This document shows positions 39,939 through 49,528 of a stretch of 64,000 bases of DNA, in pieces (position 1 is the stretch's first letter; every line of letters starts with the position of its first letter). Origin of the DNA: Oscillospiraceae bacterium (GTDB lineage Bacteria; Bacillota; Clostridia; Oscillospirales; Ruminococcaceae). The notes beneath the pieces were generated by a model. The model searched no databases. It saw nothing but the letters and a program-made list of their open reading frames with translations, and was not told the DNA's origin. Made by a program: the position numbers and the translations under genes. Location of the stretch: assembly GCA_017472735.1 (NCBI GenBank), contig JAFUOD010000012.1, forward strand, positions 19,291 to 83,290. The letters are read 5' to 3'.

Positions 39939-41684
39939 TTAATGCTTGAACTGGCTATTATAAAGCTCGCTGTAAAATCCGCCCTTTTCCATAAGCTCTT
40001 GATGGCTTCCCTGCTCGATAATGTTGCCGTCACGCATTACCAAAATAACATCTGCTGTCATAATGGTTGAAAGACGGTGTGCGACAACAAAGCTGGTCTT
40101 GCCCTTCATAAGCTTCTCAAACGCGCGCTGAACTCTTATCTCGGTCTTTGTATCTATCGAGGACGTAGCCTCGTCTAAAATAAGCATTGGCGGCTGGCAA
40201 AGCATAACACGGGTTATGCACAAAAGCTGTTTTTGCCCCTGCGAGAGGTTGCCGCCTTCCTCGCCTATAACGGTGTCATAGCCATGGGGTAAGCGCTTGA
40301 TAAAGCTGTGCGCGTGTGTTGCCTTTGCGGCGGCTATTATTTCTTCTTCGGTGGCATTAGGCTTGCCCATGCAAATGTTATCTTTAATCGTGCCCGATTT
40401 AAGCCATGTCTCTTGCAGCACCATGCCGTATCCTCGGCGCAGACTTTCACGGGTGATATCTTTAATATCGTTGCCCTCGACCAAGATCTCACCGCTTGTT
40501 ACGTCATAAAAGCGCATGAGGAGGTTTATAAGCGTGGTCTTTCCGCAGCCGGTGGGGCCTACAATTGCAATCCTCTGTCCGGGTGTTACCTTTAAGTTAA
40601 AGCCTTCAATCAATTTTCTTTCGGGCACATAGCTAAACGATACATTTTTAAGCTCAACATTGCCGCTTATCTCGTTAAGCTCCTTGTTGCCATCGTCCGA
40701 GGGCTCAACCTCGGCGTCTAAAAGCTCGAACATTCTCGAAGCACAAGCCAAAGCGTTTGCAAGCTCGGTAATAACGCCGCTTATTTCGTTAAACGGTTTT
40801 GTATATTGGTTGGCATAGTTTAAAATGGCGCTAAGGCTGCCCACCGTAACCGTGCCCGAAACCACCGACAATGCACCCATTAATCCAACAGCCGCATAAA
40901 CGATTGCATTTACAAATCTTGTTGAGGGATTAACGAGCGAGGAAAGGAAAATTGCCTTGCGTGAGGTTTTTTCAAGCTCGGCGTTTATTTTTAAAAACCT
41001 GTCACGGCTGTCATCAACATAATTATAAGCCAAAACGACCTTCTGGTTTCCTATCATCTCATCAATAAGGGCTGTCTGCTCGCCTCTTATCTCAGATTGT
41101 TTTTTAAACAGGTTATAAGTGCTTTGCGAAATAAATCTTGCCACAAACAGCGACAGCGGAGTTAAGATAACCGCAACAAGCGTTATCTTCCAGCTTATTG
41201 TAAACATAAAAGCCAAGGTCGTAACAATTGTCACAATTCCCGTAAAAAACTGCGAAAAGCCCAAAAGCAAGCCGTCGGCAAACTGGTCAACATCCGAAAT
41301 CACCCTGCTTGTAAGCTCTCCCGTTGCATACGAGTCAATATATTTAAGAGGCAAACGCTCGATTTTTTTAAAAGCCATGTCTCTTATATCGCGGACGGTT
41401 AAAAAGGTGATGCGGTTGTTAATGGTGGTCATAAGCCAGCTTGCAATTGCCGAAGCTGCGCTTATTATTGCCGCCGTAACTAAAGTCTTGCCGATAATTT
41501 CAAAGTTTACTTTGCCCTTTGAAATAATGTTGTCTATAGCCTCGCCGAAAAGAACAGGCACATAAAGCGACAGTATTACCGAAGCCGCCGCTAAAATTAC
41601 CGACAGAATGATAAGCGGTAAATATCTTTTAAGAAGCAAAATGACACGCAAAGCCGTGCTTAAGTTCGCCTTTTGTTTAGACAT
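39939..41684 (-). CDS. ABC exporter subunit with canonical catalytic site (TM288-like)
   Basis: 581 residues: six-helix exporter domain (1-320) and ATPase (about 335-581). Walker A GPTGCGKTT, Walker B ILDEATSSID with the catalytic Glu, and the His in VAHRLST are intact; the signature is LSQGQ rather than LSGGQ. In known heterodimers (TM287/288, BmrCD) this combination marks the subunit whose Walker B serves the active site. Its partner gene is 16 bases upstream. Likely a drug or lipid exporter; substrate unknown. Confidence 0.9.
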   Translation of the reverse strand: MSKQKANLSTALRVILLLKRYLPLIILSVILAAASVILSLYVPVLFGEAIDNIISKGKVNFEIIGKTLVTAAIISAASAIASWLMTTINNRITFLTVRDIRDMAFKKIERLPLKYIDSYATGELTSRVISDVDQFADGLLLGFSQFFTGIVTIVTTLAFMFTISWKITLVAVILTPLSLFVARFISQSTYNLFKKQSEIRGEQTALIDEMIGNQKVVLAYNYVDDSRDRFLKINAELEKTSRKAIFLSSLVNPSTRFVNAIVYAAVGLMGALSVVSGTVTVGSLSAILNYANQYTKPFNEISGVITELANALACASRMFELLDAEVEPSDDGNKELNEISGNVELKNVSFSYVPERKLIEGFNLKVTPGQRIAIVGPTGCGKTTLINLLMRFYDVTSGEILVEGNDIKDITRESLRRGYGMVLQETWLKSGTIKDNICMGKPNATEEEIIAAAKATHAHSFIKRLPHGYDTVIGEEGGNLSQGQKQLLCITRVMLCQPPMLILDEATSSIDTKTEIRVQRAFEKLMKGKTSFVVAHRLSTIMTADVILVMRDGNIIEQGSHQELMEKGGFYSELYNSQFKH

Positions 41685-41700
41685 AATCCTGCCCCTTTCT

Positions 41701-43416
41701 TTAAGATTTTATCTGCGAGTCATAGATCTCTCGGTATTCCTCGCAAGACTTTAACAGCTCATCGTGAGTGCCCATGCCTGCCATTAAGCCGTCCTCTAAA
41801 ACAATTATCTTATCGCAGTGCATAACGCTTGCAACACGCTGAGAAACCACCAGCACCGCAGGGCTATAATCAAGCTCTCTTATCGACGCACGCAGTTTTG
41901 CATCGGTTGCATAGTCAAGCGCCGAGGATGAATCGTCAAGCACCAAAATCTCGGGGCGTTTAACCAACGCACGGGCAATACTCAAGCGCTGTGCCTGTCC
42001 GCCCGAAAGGTTGCGGGCGTTCTGCTCGATTTTATAATCCAGTCCCTCGGGCTTTGCCGTAACAAAATCAATGGCCTGAGCTTGGGTAAGAGCTTTTATC
42101 ATCTCTTCTTCGGTGGCATCTTCTTTTCCCCATCGCAAGTTATCTTTTATGCTGCCCTTGAAAAGAACGGTTTTTTGCATTACAAAGCCTATTTTGTCTC
42201 TTAACGCAACCTGTGAATAGTCTTTAACGTTAACGCCGTCAACCAGCACCTCGCCCTCGGTCGTGTCATAAAATCTCGGCAAGAGGTTTACAAGCGTTGA
42301 TTTGCCGCAGCCTGTTGAACCGATTATGCCGACGTTTTCCCCTCGTTTAAGGATAAAGCTTATGTTCTCTAACGAATCTGCCGATGCGTCGGGATATTTA
42401 AAGCTGACATTCTTATACTCTGCGATATATTCAGAACTATCATTACCTTTTGTAATTGTTCCGTCTGCCATTTCGGGTGTAATTTCAAGCACCTTTTCAA
42501 TACGCTTAGCGCACGCCAAGCTTTTTGTTATGTTAATAATAAGATTTGCAAGCTTTACAAGCTCAACCAAAATCTGCGACATGTAATTGTAAAGAGCAAT
42601 TACCATGCCCTGTGTCAGCAAGCCTGTCTCGACCTTTAATGCACCTATGTAAATAAGCGCAATTATGCCAAGGTTTACAATAACCACCGTAACAGGGTTC
42701 ATAATTGCAGAGATCCTGCCGACAAACTGCTGGATTCTTGTAAGTGCCTCGTTGCGTGAGGTGAATTCGGCAGTTTCCTCGTCCTCTTTACAAAAGGCGC
42801 GGATAACACGTGCGCCTGTTAAATTCTCTCGCGTTATAGATAAAACTTTATCAAGCCTTGCCTGAACCTTTGAATAAAGAGGTATACACGCAAGCATTAT
42901 TCCAAAAACCACAACCGACAGCAAAGGAATTACCACAACAAACACAAGCGCCGCCTGAACATCGATAGTGAACGCCATTATCATTGCGCCGAAAACAATA
43001 AACGGCGAGCGCATTAACAAACGAAGCGTTAAGTTAACGCCTGTTTGCACCTGGTTGAGGTCGCTTGTAAGGCGGGTTATAAGGGTAGATGTGCCTGTGC
43101 GGTCAATCTCGGCAAAGCCAAGAGACTGAATGTGGTCAAACAAAGCCTGCCTTAACGAGGTTGCAAATCCAACGGCACTTTTTGCGGCAAAATACTGTGC
43201 CGCCAATGTGCTTGTCAAGCCCACAGCGCCCAAAAGCACCAGCACGCCGCACATTGCGGTTATATAGCCTTTGTCGCCCGAGGGTATGCCTTTATCAATT
43301 ATTGCGGCAACAACAAAGGGTACAAAAAGCTCGAAAATGGCTTCGATTATTTTAAAAAACGGAGCACACAGTGCTTCTATCTTATATCCGTTGAAATACT
43401 TCAAGAGCTTTCGCAT
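41701..43416 (-). CDS. ABC exporter subunit with degenerate Walker B (TM287-like)
   Basis: 571 residues from the ATG at 43416 (AAAGGA nine bases before). The frame extends 51 codons further upstream, but only through GC-rich element E5 and with a non-membrane Arg/Ala composition, so that part is excluded. Six membrane helices precede an ATPase with Walker A GSTGCGKST, an intact LSGGQ signature and Walker B VLDDSSSALD, where the catalytic Glu is replaced by Asp. The switch region is VSQR instead of HR. These changes are expected for the non-catalytic half of a heterodimeric exporter. Confidence 0.9.
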   Translation of the reverse strand: MRKLLKYFNGYKIEALCAPFFKIIEAIFELFVPFVVAAIIDKGIPSGDKGYITAMCGVLVLLGAVGLTSTLAAQYFAAKSAVGFATSLRQALFDHIQSLGFAEIDRTGTSTLITRLTSDLNQVQTGVNLTLRLLMRSPFIVFGAMIMAFTIDVQAALVFVVVIPLLSVVVFGIMLACIPLYSKVQARLDKVLSITRENLTGARVIRAFCKEDEETAEFTSRNEALTRIQQFVGRISAIMNPVTVVIVNLGIIALIYIGALKVETGLLTQGMVIALYNYMSQILVELVKLANLIINITKSLACAKRIEKVLEITPEMADGTITKGNDSSEYIAEYKNVSFKYPDASADSLENISFILKRGENVGIIGSTGCGKSTLVNLLPRFYDTTEGEVLVDGVNVKDYSQVALRDKIGFVMQKTVLFKGSIKDNLRWGKEDATEEEMIKALTQAQAIDFVTAKPEGLDYKIEQNARNLSGGQAQRLSIARALVKRPEILVLDDSSSALDYATDAKLRASIRELDYSPAVLVVSQRVASVMHCDKIIVLEDGLMAGMGTHDELLKSCEEYREIYDSQIKS

Positions 43417-43442
43417 GGGTGAATATCCTTTCGTGTTGTTTG

Positions 43443-43571
43443 TCAGCGAGTGCGTGCGGCTGCGCCTGCCCGAGCTGTCGCTCGGGCGGTGCGCCAAGGC
43501 GTAATGCGCCTTGGCGCACCAAGCCGCCCTGCGGGCGGCGGGCGCAGCCCCCACCCTTGGCTTGCGCACTC
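43443..43571. repeat. GC-rich intergenic element E5: nested hairpins
   Basis: An outer stem GGCTGCGCC (43458-43466)/GGCGCAGCC (43540-43548) encloses CCCGAG/CTCGGG (43469-43486), a perfect 14-bp hairpin GGTGCGCCAAGGCG/CGCCTTGGCGCACC (43488-43520) and GCCGCCC-TGC-GGGCGGC (43523-43539). It would fold as a multibranch structure. It lies between the fakA terminator and the exporter start. Confidence 0.75.
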
Positions 43572-43573
43572 TT

Positions 43574-43609
43574 TTTTAAAAAAGCGCCGCTGACAAAAAG
43601 TAGCGGCGC
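43574..43609 (-). terminator. Terminator of fakA
   Basis: GCGCCGCT/AGCGGCGC (43584-43591, 43602-43609) followed on the minus strand by TTTTTTAAAA. Confidence 0.9.
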
Positions 43610-43626
43610 CCGATGATTCTTATAAA

Positions 43627-45288
43627 TTACTCTACACTTATAATGTAGTAATAAACCGGCTGACCGCCGCTGATTAGGCTTATATCAACCTTCGAGCCGA
43701 ACTTGGCTTCTACTCTTGCGCGGAGGCTTTCAGCATCAGCGTCCGAAATATCCTCACCGTAAATAATGGTGATAAACTCGCTGTCGCCGTCAACCAAACG
43801 CTTTGTAAGCTTATAAGCTGCCTTTTCGGTTTCCTTTTCAACAAAAGCAAGCTTGCCGTTATCAAGTGCCAATATCTCGCCCTGATTGATCTCCTGGCCG
43901 TCAAATTCGCTGTCGCGTGCGGCAAATGTTATCTGACCTGTCTTAACTCTTTCAAAAGCCTTGGTCATTGCACTGCGGTTAACGTTAAAGTCAGCGTCGG
44001 GGTCGAATGCCAAAAGTGCCGAAAGTCCTTGGGGAATGGTTCTTGTCTGCAAAACACAAACCTTTCTGTCGGCAAGCTTAACAGCCTGTTCTGCCGCCAT
44101 AATTATGTTTTTGTTGTTAGGCAAAACAAAAACAGTTCTTGCAGGGCAAGACATAATTGCAGCTAAAATATCCTCTGTCGAGGGGTTCATGGTCTGTCCG
44201 CCCTTTACAATGCAGTCAGCACCGGCGTCCATAAACATGGCTTCAATACCGTCGCCTGCTGCAACTGCAACAAAGCCAAAGTCCTTTTCGGGGGCTACCG
44301 AGGTATAAGCCTTGTTCGAGCTTGAAACGGTAACCTTGTTTTCCTTCTGCTTTGCTTCGTGCTGATAACGCATGTTTTCGACCTTGGGCAATGTCATCGA
44401 GCCAAATTCAAGGCCCTTTTCAATTGCAAGGCCGGGGTTGTTTGTGTGAACGTGAACCTTAATTATCTCATCATCTTCAACAACCACAACGCAGTCACCG
44501 ATAGATTCAAGATAAGCTCTGAGCTTTAGAGAATCCTCACAGCCTTCGTCCTTCTTAACGATGTACTCGGTGCAGTATGTAAATGTGATCTCATCATCAA
44601 ATTCACCGACAACCGATGCAAAGGTTTCAATTGTTACAGGCTCGCTTGTTTTGCCCGAGGCAGTATCTTCAACAATTCCTCTGCCATGGAAAACCTCGCC
44701 CATTGCACGCATAACAAGGCACAAGCCCTTGCCGCCGGCGTCAACAACGCCTGCCTTTTTAAGAGTGGGCAAAAGATCGGGAGTCGTATCCAAAACTCTT
44801 TCGGCTTCTAAACAAACATCGTCCCAGAAGGAAGCAACGTCATCATTTGCTGCTGCCAATTCCTTGGCTTTTTCTGCAGCCAAACGTGCAACTGTTAAAA
44901 TCGTGCCTTCGGTAGGCTTCATAACCGCCTTGTAAGCACGCTCAACACCTGCTTCAAGCGAGAGAGCAATATCCATTGTGCTTGCTTCTTTTTTGTCCTT
45001 AAGTCCTTTATCAAAGCCTTTAAACAAAAGCGAAGTTATAACGCCCGAGTTTCCTCTTGCGCCTCTTAAAAGGGCCGATGCCATTGTCTTTGCAACCTCG
45101 TCCACACCTGCGGTGTCGGGCAGTATTACAAGCTCTTTCTTGGCATTGCCCAATGTCATCGACATATTCGTGCCTGTATCTCCGTCGGGTACAGGGAAGA
45201 CGTTTAATTCGTCAACCTTCTTTTTGTTGTTAGAAATAGTATTTGCGCCGCTTATAAATGCGTCACGCAATATCTTACCGCTTACCAA
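43627..45288 (-). CDS. fakA: Fatty acid kinase subunit FakA (DAK2/YloV family)
   Basis: 553 residues, normal length. The nucleotide-binding Dak2/DhaL-like domain has PDGDTGTNM (34-42, metal-binding Asp residues) and LLRGARGNSGVI. The middle part (VVVEDDEIIKVHVHTNNPG) and the C-terminal DegV-like DUF1949-type region complete the YloV architecture. Known role: phosphorylates fatty acids held by a FakB protein, for phospholipid synthesis; no fakB is in the window. Start is a TTG with GGAGG eight bases upstream. It is the second gene after asp23, a common arrangement in Firmicutes. Confidence 0.9.
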   Translation of the reverse strand: MVSGKILRDAFISGANTISNNKKKVDELNVFPVPDGDTGTNMSMTLGNAKKELVILPDTAGVDEVAKTMASALLRGARGNSGVITSLLFKGFDKGLKDKKEASTMDIALSLEAGVERAYKAVMKPTEGTILTVARLAAEKAKELAAANDDVASFWDDVCLEAERVLDTTPDLLPTLKKAGVVDAGGKGLCLVMRAMGEVFHGRGIVEDTASGKTSEPVTIETFASVVGEFDDEITFTYCTEYIVKKDEGCEDSLKLRAYLESIGDCVVVVEDDEIIKVHVHTNNPGLAIEKGLEFGSMTLPKVENMRYQHEAKQKENKVTVSSSNKAYTSVAPEKDFGFVAVAAGDGIEAMFMDAGADCIVKGGQTMNPSTEDILAAIMSCPARTVFVLPNNKNIIMAAEQAVKLADRKVCVLQTRTIPQGLSALLAFDPDADFNVNRSAMTKAFERVKTGQITFAARDSEFDGQEINQGEILALDNGKLAFVEKETEKAAYKLTKRLVDGDSEFITIIYGEDISDADAESLRARVEAKFGSKVDISLISGGQPVYYYIISVE

Positions 45289-45307
45289 AACCTTTTCCTC
45301 CTAAGCC

Positions 45308-45664
45308 TTATGATTCCATGCTGTCAACATAAACGTTAATTTTTTTAACCTCTACGCCGGTTTCTTTTTCAACCACATATCTTACCTTGTTAATAATCGA
45401 GTCAACAATTGCAGATACGTTAATGCCGTAGGTTACGGAAATGTGCAAATCAATAACCATCTTATCGCTTCCCTTGGGGAATTTTACGACAACGCCGTTA
45501 TCGATCGAGTCTTTTTTTAAAATGTTCGACCTTGCGCCCTGATAAGCACTTGCAGGATTCATTCTTACAACGCCGAAGCAGCTTGTTACGGTATGCCCGA
45601 TTAAAGATGTAAGGTAAGAGGTCTTCATCTCAATCGTACCCAAATGGTTGTCAATCTTAATCAT
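45308..45664 (-). CDS. Asp23/Gls24 family envelope stress protein
   Basis: 118 residues, the normal size. The family pattern is visible: IEMKTSYLTSLIGHTVTSCFGVVRM at the start, then GVVVKFPKGSDKMVIDLHISVTYGINVSAIVDSIINKVRYVVEKETG and the ending VKKINVYVDSM. Known relatives (Asp23, YloU) associate with the membrane and cell-envelope homeostasis. It starts the asp23-fakA operon under its own promoter. Confidence 0.92.
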   Translation of the reverse strand: MIKIDNHLGTIEMKTSYLTSLIGHTVTSCFGVVRMNPASAYQGARSNILKKDSIDNGVVVKFPKGSDKMVIDLHISVTYGINVSAIVDSIINKVRYVVEKETGVEVKKINVYVDSMES

Positions 45665-45714
45665 ATCAAAGCCCCTTTCAGGATAGTAACGTTTAAATAT
45701 ACATTATCTTAGAT

Positions 45715-45743
45715 ATCATACCACAGTTGCTTTATAATTGCAA
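45715..45743 (-). promoter_or_regulatory. Sigma-A promoter of asp23-fakA
   Basis: Minus-strand TTGCAA (45738-45743), 17 bases, TATGAT (45715-45720). Confidence 0.65.
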
Positions 45744-45778
45744 GAAAAATATACCGATTTTTAAAAGATGTTGATAAA

Positions 45779-46894
45779 TCAACAGGTTTTCAGCGTTATT
45801 TCGACCTCGAAAAGTGTATTTTTCACAATTTCATCAAAAGCCGAAGCGGTATAGTCATAATAATCAGGCTCATATTTCCTTAACATTTTGCCAATATCAA
45901 AAACATCTGCGCCGTTTTCAAGCAGCACCGTGCCATATGCCATGTCGCAAAGCGACATCATTTCCTGCTGAGCCTCGCGCCTTATCACCTCTAAAAGCAT
46001 GGCGTTCGGATTTTCTTTTACCGTAAGCTCACCGCTTATTTCAACTCTTACAACAGGATACCCCGACTGCGAGATCCTTATCTTTCTGTCAATTTTTATG
46101 TTCTCTATTCTAACAGCGGCAATCAAGTCTTCTAACGTCACATTAAAATTCATTGTCTCGGCGCTTCCGTTCAAAAGCCTTACACCCTTTGCACACTCAC
46201 GGTCAAAAACCGCAATCGGATAGTCATCCTTGATCAGCATACTTGAAAAAACTCCGATAATGGTGTTTGAAAGACTCGACTCCTCTCCCCCGGGTTTGCC
46301 CGAGGCGACTGTTACAATCGGCATCACCAGCGAGCCGCTTCGTTCGGAAAGCGCATTGTTGATTTCAATTATCTTTGCAGAAACAGTGGCTGAATCCTCA
46401 GCAGTTGCTTCAACCGCTTCTCTTAACACCTGCGAAGAAGCATTGCCCTGCTTAAGCTTTACCGACAGTGTTTCAACAGCCGTAGATGTGGAAAATACAA
46501 CGTCAACGCCTAAATAAACATCTGCGCTGTCCCTAAAATAGCTTATAAGCTCCGAAAGCTTGCTGTTAATAAGGTCTTTGCCGATAACGATAAGCTCGAT
46601 GTTTCCGAAAAACGCTTTTCTGCCCATCTGAAGCTCTAAGTTTTCTTCGGCTTCATAAAGGGTCTTGCCTGCCGTTACAACGGTCGTAACATTACTGCCC
46701 GAGGCATCGGTGGGGCCTGATGACCCCGAGGACTTATCGGGTGCAAACACCTGATAAGCCACCTTAAGGCCGCCGTCTTCGCCAAGGTCTACGCCAATTG
46801 CATGAACCACCAATCTATATTGCACATAAGCAAGCGGTGTGCAACCGGTTAAAAAAATCATTGCCGATAAAATGACTGCCGCAATTTTTCGCAT
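45779..46894 (-). CDS. gerAC: Spore germination receptor C subunit, Ger(x)C lipoprotein
   Basis: 371 residues from the ATG at 46894, which follows GGAGGGTGAAGG. The frame runs 58 codons further up inside the B-subunit gene, but the lipoprotein signal peptide (IFLTGC, Cys near 19) starts here. Family segments are seen: VHAIGVDLGEDGG, the acidic-Ser loop after FAPDK, the GKTLYEAEENLELQMGRKAFFGNIELIVIG block and ISGELTVKENPN. Known role: outer lipoprotein of a GerA-type nutrient receptor in the spore inner membrane. It overlaps the upstream gene by 37 bases. Confidence 0.88.
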   Translation of the reverse strand: MRKIAAVILSAMIFLTGCTPLAYVQYRLVVHAIGVDLGEDGGLKVAYQVFAPDKSSGSSGPTDASGSNVTTVVTAGKTLYEAEENLELQMGRKAFFGNIELIVIGKDLINSKLSELISYFRDSADVYLGVDVVFSTSTAVETLSVKLKQGNASSQVLREAVEATAEDSATVSAKIIEINNALSERSGSLVMPIVTVASGKPGGEESSLSNTIIGVFSSMLIKDDYPIAVFDRECAKGVRLLNGSAETMNFNVTLEDLIAAVRIENIKIDRKIRISQSGYPVVRVEISGELTVKENPNAMLLEVIRREAQQEMMSLCDMAYGTVLLENGADVFDIGKMLRKYEPDYYDYTASAFDEIVKNTLFEVEITLKTC

Positions 46895-47928
46895 TTTACC
46901 TTCACCCTCCAATATATAATAGCCGCAAGCGGAACAAGCACGCCAAGCAACACAATTCCCACAAGCATGATCAAATTCTGCACGTCTGTTGTTAAATGGA
47001 TTATCTGCTTGTAACATAAAATTGCAAATGCTGCAGCAAGCGCCGCAGGCACCAAAACGCTCAGCCAATTCTTCTTTTTAAACGAGGCTGACGCAATGTT
47101 TAAATACACTCCGTTTACCAGCACACAGTTAAGTGCCCACACAAACATATTAATTGCATTAAACTGCCTTATAATATCGGTTTTTGCATAAACGCCAAGA
47201 GCCAAAATGGGGTATCCGGGCACGTCAACAAAGGTCCACAAAATCATGGTAATAAGCAACAGCACGCCCTCGATAAGCACAAACTTTGTCACTAAATATC
47301 CTATTGCCGCCTTTTGGGCGCCTTGCTTTAAATATGACACCAGTCCCAGTGTTAACGGCAGCCATCTGCACGAGGATATATCCCACACAACATAATCCCA
47401 CATCATTTTCAAATCGCTTTTTCGCACAGGAATAAGATTAAGCGGGTCATAGCGGCCTTGATTTACAACCGCCATAAGCACCATAAGCGCAATGAACACC
47501 CAAAACACTGCTGTGCCTGCCCTTGCAATGCCCTCAATGCCAAGGTGAGCGCAATAAGCCCCTGCTGCCGCTAAGGCAACAATAATCAGCCACGGCAAGG
47601 CAATAAGCGCAAACTCCGAGTGCATAAACTCGGCAAACAGGTAAAGCGTGATGCCCGAAACAAAGATAAAATATAAAGCAAGAAGAGCTTTAAGAACTGT
47701 TTTAAGTCGCTCGTTTTTTAGCACAGTCTGCAAAATCTCCTCACGCTTAAGCAAAAATATAAACACCGGCACCGCAAGCAAAGCCTCGATTGCCGTTGAG
47801 ATCAAAAGCCCAAGCATCAGCGGTGTGCCCGAGGTAAACGTATTTGCTTTGTAAAGCATAACGTGCATAATACGAGAAAGCATTATTAAAATAAAAAACT
47901 GCCCTGTACTTATTTTGGCTTGTTTCAC
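46858..47928 (-). CDS. gerAB: Spore germination receptor B subunit (GerAB/APC-family permease)
   Basis: 356 residues, ten or so hydrophobic helices. The N-terminus KISTGQFFILIMLSRIMHVML and the LPWLIIVALAAAGAYCAHLGIEGIARAG block are typical of GerAB, an amino-acid-permease-like subunit that binds the germinant. GTG start overlapping the upstream stop by 4 bases (GTGA). It ends inside the next gene's start region. Confidence 0.9.
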   Translation of the reverse strand: MKQAKISTGQFFILIMLSRIMHVMLYKANTFTSGTPLMLGLLISTAIEALLAVPVFIFLLKREEILQTVLKNERLKTVLKALLALYFIFVSGITLYLFAEFMHSEFALIALPWLIIVALAAAGAYCAHLGIEGIARAGTAVFWVFIALMVLMAVVNQGRYDPLNLIPVRKSDLKMMWDYVVWDISSCRWLPLTLGLVSYLKQGAQKAAIGYLVTKFVLIEGVLLLITMILWTFVDVPGYPILALGVYAKTDIIRQFNAINMFVWALNCVLVNGVYLNIASASFKKKNWLSVLVPAALAAAFAILCYKQIIHLTTDVQNLIMLVGIVLLGVLVPLAAIIYWRVKVKCEKLRQSFYRQ

Positions 47929-49397
47929 TCGCCGCTACCTCCCACGCCGTTAAGGCTGTCAATATCAGCCTCGAACTCCTGCATTTTTAAAAACGTTCTT
48001 CGTGTAATAACATCACGCATTGCCCTAACTGTAAGAGGGAAAGCAGGTGCGGTGTAAGGCACCGCAAACGAATCGGTCACGCAAGTGTTCACCAAAAGCA
48101 CTGCCATTAAAACGGCAATGCCAAAAAAGCCGAAAAAGCCACCCACTATCACGTTCAGGATTCTTAAAATGGTGGTTTGTGCGTTAAGCCCCGGTATAAC
48201 AAACGAGCTCGTTGCGGTAATTCCTATTACTATCAGCAACGGTGCCGAGATAAGTCCGCTTGTAACTGCCGCATCGCCTATTACAAGTCCTCCTACGATT
48301 GAAACCGCACCGCCTATCGTCTTTGGCAAACGAAGACCTGCTTCTTTTAAGATCTCAAACATTAATATCACAATAAGCATTTCAGCAAACAACGAATAGG
48401 GCGTGTTTTCGGCATTGGCAATTAAGTTAAGCAAAAGTGCCCTTGCCAGCACCTCGGGGTGATGCGTAGCTGCCGCCAGATAAAGCCCGGGGAGCATGGT
48501 TGCAATAAAGAAAGCCGCAAAGCGTATCCAACGCATATAGGTTGCGTAATAAGGTTTTTCCGAATAGTCGTCAACTGTTTGAAAGTTTTCTATAAACAGC
48601 GTAGGGCATATTAACGCAAACGGTACGCCGTCAATCAAAATCGCCGCCCTGCCCTCGCTTATCTTCGAGGCTACAACATCGGGTCTTTCTGTTGTTGAGG
48701 TACTTGAAAAGAATGCGCCCTTGTTCTTTGCCAAAAACGGCTCAATATTTCCGCTTGTCAGCACCATATCAAGCTTAATTTTGTGAATTCTCTCTTTAAT
48801 CATGCTTCTTAGGCGCTCAGGGGTCTTCCCGTCTATATATACCAAGCACAAAACCGTTTTGCTTGTTTTGCCCGCCTTTAAATATTCAAATCTTAACGCG
48901 GGATTTTTAACACGGCGCCTTATAAGCGACATATTTGTTCTTATGTTTTCAATAAAAGCCTCTTTAGCTCCTTTAAGGTTCGATTCCGTTGCCGGCTCGC
49001 TTACAGAGCGTATTGCAAAGCCCTGCGCACCATATGCCATGCCGTGCGAAATACCGTGAACAAACACCAAAGCAAACCCCGAACACAAATACTCGTTTGC
49101 CTCACTGAAGAGGTTTACTACCTTTTCATCGTTCGAGAATATACCCTCTTCACTGAAAAATTTAAAAACATCCTCGGCATCGGCATTTCTCTTTTTATAT
49201 TCGGTAATCGGGTCAAAAAGCATGTTGGCAAGGTCCTTAGGCGCAACCATGCCCTCGATAGTGACAACAGCACACTTAACGCCTTCAACACTTACTCGTG
49301 CAATATTTAAATCCTGCGACTCGCCGAAAATGCTTTTAAGCTCGGCAAGATTTCTTTCAAGGCTTTGAAAAATCCTCTTTTCATTAGCTTCGGGCAC
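47925..49397 (-). CDS. gerAA: Spore germination receptor A subunit GerAA
   Basis: 490 residues. A soluble N-terminal domain (1-270) contains the family blocks FFSEEGIFSND, LVFVHGISHGMAYGAQG, RTNMSLIRRRVKNPALRFE and GKTSKTVLCLVYIDG, then DGVPFALICPTLFIENFQTVDDYSEKPYY. It is followed by four to five membrane helices (about 290-440) with TIGGAVSIVGGLVIGDAAV. Known role: ion-conducting A subunit of the nutrient receptor. Start is a GTG with AAGGGG nine bases before. It begins the gerAA-AB-AC operon and shows that this lineage makes, or made, spores. Confidence 0.93.
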   Translation of the reverse strand: MPEANEKRIFQSLERNLAELKSIFGESQDLNIARVSVEGVKCAVVTIEGMVAPKDLANMLFDPITEYKKRNADAEDVFKFFSEEGIFSNDEKVVNLFSEANEYLCSGFALVFVHGISHGMAYGAQGFAIRSVSEPATESNLKGAKEAFIENIRTNMSLIRRRVKNPALRFEYLKAGKTSKTVLCLVYIDGKTPERLRSMIKERIHKIKLDMVLTSGNIEPFLAKNKGAFFSSTSTTERPDVVASKISEGRAAILIDGVPFALICPTLFIENFQTVDDYSEKPYYATYMRWIRFAAFFIATMLPGLYLAAATHHPEVLARALLLNLIANAENTPYSLFAEMLIVILMFEILKEAGLRLPKTIGGAVSIVGGLVIGDAAVTSGLISAPLLIVIGITATSSFVIPGLNAQTTILRILNVIVGGFFGFFGIAVLMAVLLVNTCVTDSFAVPYTAPAFPLTVRAMRDVITRRTFLKMQEFEADIDSLNGVGGSGE

Positions 49398-49461
49398 TTC
49401 CTATTTCCCCTTTTAAAAAGTATTCTCGTTTATCTTTTCCTCAAAACTCGCCGATTATTCG

Positions 49462-49492
49462 GTGATAAACTCAAGCTTTCGGGGCAATACTA
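49462..49492 (+). promoter_or_regulatory. Possible forespore (sigma-F/G-type) promoter of the DUF421 gene
   Basis: GGCAATACTA (49483-49492) fits the sigma-F -10 pattern GGnrAnAnTw. GTGATA (49462-49467) lies 15 bases upstream as a poor -35. No sigma-A promoter is visible. Confidence 0.3.
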
Positions 49493-49528
49493 AAGCAAAT
49501 CGCTTAACGAAAGTGAGACTTTGCTAAA

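Noticed and set aside
43417-43569. Arg/Ala-rich N-terminal extension of the exporter subunit
   Set aside because: It reads through GC-rich element E5 and ends at the true ATG with a good ribosome site.
46895-47068. Cys-rich N-terminal extension of the Ger(x)C protein
   Set aside because: It lies inside the B-subunit gene in another frame; the lipoprotein signal peptide starts at 46894.
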